NCBI GenBank assembly: GCA_002414145.1
Contig: DHYP01000026.1
Coordinates: 9,228 to 17,063 of the forward strand
Direction: 5' to 3'
Source: Methylophilaceae bacterium UBA5127
Lineage (GTDB): Bacteria > Pseudomonadota > Gammaproteobacteria > Burkholderiales > Methylophilaceae
DNA length: 7,836 bases
The notes beneath the pieces were generated by a model that was not told the origin of the DNA, ran no database searches, and saw only the letters and a program-made list of their open reading frames with translations. The translations under genes were made by a program, and so were the position numbers. Positions 7,257-7,836 of the stretch are shown one piece after another (position 1 is the stretch's first letter; the number at the start of each line of letters is the position of its first letter).

Positions 7257-7268
7257 TGACTCAAGTCA
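7257..7268. promoter_or_regulatory. Short palindrome TGACT-CA-AGTCA next to the NtrC-like sites
   Basis: Perfect 5-base arms around 2 bases, ending directly before the first NtrC-like half site. Read from 7255 it also resembles a half-conserved CRP-type site (TGTGA-N6-TCA). Binding by a specific regulator cannot be named. Confidence 0.3.
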
Positions 7269-7304
7269 TGCACCTGTTGAGTTAATATGCACTAAAACTG
7301 TTCG
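7269..7304 (+). promoter_or_regulatory. Two tandem NtrC-like enhancer sites
   Basis: The known NtrC consensus is TGCACY-N5-GGTGCA. TGCACC at 7269-7274 is followed after five bases by AGTTAA, and TGCACT at 7288-7293 by TGTTCG. Each left half is perfect and each right half matches three of six. The centres are 19 bases apart and about 150-170 bases above the predicted transcription start, close to the layout of the enteric nifLA promoter. This suggests induction on nitrogen limitation. Confidence 0.45.
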
Positions 7305-7418
7305 CACATATCTAATAACGCAAAAGCTAAATCGATATAACCATAACTATATAAAGGATTTAACCTTGATGTTATTAGGCTTTGCAGTTTAAGTAGTCAG
7401 TTAGTAAAATTTGATCGA

Positions 7419-7433
7419 TGGCATAAACATTGC
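7419..7433 (+). promoter_or_regulatory. Sigma54 (-24/-12) promoter of the NifA-like gene
   Basis: TGGCATAAACATTGC matches TGGCAC-N5-TTGC with the required GG and GC elements exactly ten bases apart, followed by a T run. The predicted transcription start is near 7445, leaving a leader of about 25 bases before ATG 7470. RpoN polymerase here needs an enhancer-binding activator, which fits the NtrC- and NifA-like sites upstream. Confidence 0.8.
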
Positions 7434-7469
7434 TTTTTATGGGTATGAACATGTTTTTTAGGACACAAA

Positions 7470-7836
7470 ATGCCCGCAATAACAGATGCAAATGATGTTG
7501 CTCTAGTTACCATATATGAAATTGGTAAAATTTTAAGCTCCTCATTTGAACTGCACAAAACTTTACAACAAGTCCTGAATGTAGCTGCGTCCTATCTTAA
7601 TATGCAACGTGGCATGGTTTGCCAACGTTTGGATAATGATAGTTTAGCTGTGATTGCATCTGTTGGATTTAGCTCCGAAGAAGCAAATCGTGGTCGTTTT
7701 ATGATTGGTGAAGGGATTACAGGACGAATTTTCCAGACAGGTGTACCCGCTGTAGTCCCAGATATTGCGGCAGAACCATTGTTCTTGAATCGTACAGGTG
7801 CAGATAGAACATTGAAAGTTAAACGAGTATCCTTTC
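7470..7836 (+). CDS. nifA: NifA-like sigma54-dependent activator of nitrogen fixation, N-terminal GAF domain (3' partial)
   Basis: 122 residues are visible before the window ends. ATG 7470 has AGGA six bases upstream and lies about 25 bases after the predicted start of transcription. Residues 10-120 form a GAF domain of the NifA type: VTIYEIGKILSSS and LQQVLNVAASYLNMQRGMV, then GEGITGRIFQTGVPAVVPDI at 80-99 and EPLFLNRTG at 102-110, a stretch highly typical of NifA. The AAA+ ATPase and helix-turn-helix domains should follow outside the window. NifA drives RNA polymerase with sigma54 at nif promoters, and its GAF domain transmits nitrogen or redox status, often with PII or NifL. No nifL lies directly upstream. 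VnfA/AnfA relatives are the main alternative. Base composition is more A/T-rich than the copper genes. Confidence 0.85.
   Translation, partial: MPAITDANDVALVTIYEIGKILSSSFELHKTLQQVLNVAASYLNMQRGMVCQRLDNDSLAVIASVGFSSEEANRGRFMIGEGITGRIFQTGVPAVVPDIAAEPLFLNRTGADRTLKVKRVSF

Larger units (their letters stand above)
6928..7469. other. AT-rich non-coding control region between the copper operon tail and the NifA-like gene
   Basis: These 540 bases contain no credible gene on either strand and are clearly richer in A/T than the copper genes. The left part has an 11-base direct repeat (ATTCAATATCT at 6929-6939 and 6971-6981). The middle holds several inverted repeats. The right part has the enhancer- and promoter-like elements listed separately. 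I see no tRNA and no hairpin followed by a T run that would make a convincing terminator. Confidence 0.7.

Noticed and set aside
7411..7421. TTGATCGATGG as an FNR box upstream of nifA
   Set aside because: FNR sites need TTGAT-N4-ATCAA; the right half is absent and the position overlaps the -24 element.
7445..7453. ATG codons at 7445 and 7451 as starts of the NifA-like protein
   Set aside because: They are out of frame with the GAF domain, lack a ribosome binding site, and the first lies at the predicted transcription start.
1..7836. CRISPR array, tRNA or rRNA gene, insertion sequence
   Set aside because: I saw no regularly spaced repeats, no cloverleaf-like segment, no rRNA-like sequence and no transposase-like reading frame.

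Overview
The window suggests a Gram-negative proteobacterium, most likely a beta- or gammaproteobacterial diazotroph. It holds a CusA-type RND copper/silver pump, which is part of a tripartite Gram-negative envelope system. Next to it is the start of a NifA-type nitrogen fixation activator behind a sigma54-type promoter. The genus cannot be fixed from the sequence alone. Every gene I can support lies on the + strand.

Bases 1-6927 form one tightly packed copper-handling gene string. The order is cusA (5' end outside the window), a DUF2231-like membrane protein with a His-rich tail, a YHS-LOG/SLOG fusion protein, a small DUF5676-like membrane protein, and a copA-type P1B-ATPase with two YHS domains instead of an HMA domain. 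It ends with the remains of a DUF2933-like small membrane protein and of a membrane methyltransferase-like gene. Ribosome binding sites are strong and gaps are short or overlapping, so one transcript is likely. CopA would move Cu(I)/Ag(I) from cytoplasm to periplasm, and CusA would move it out with partners presumably encoded upstream. The YHS modules and His-rich tails are plausible metal-binding or chaperone parts around the two pumps.

The string shows visible decay. The DUF2231 gene has an in-frame TAG in its last membrane segment. The DUF2933 gene has an in-frame TAG after 14 codons and has lost its C-terminus. The methyltransferase-like gene lacks its N-terminal half and its SAM-binding core. 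The pumps, the YHS-LOG gene and the DUF5676 gene are open.

Bases 6928-7469 are AT-rich and non-coding. They look like the control region of the next gene: a -24/-12 promoter with exact spacing (7419-7433), two tandem NtrC-like sites at the distance expected for an enhancer, a distant NifA-type TGT-N10-ACA site, and several inverted repeats.

Bases 7470-7836 encode the N-terminal GAF domain of a NifA-like activator that runs off the window. The main items for a second look are the YHS-LOG fusion inside a copper operon, the two internal amber codons, the deletion-scarred operon tail, and the nitrogen-responsive control region beside it.
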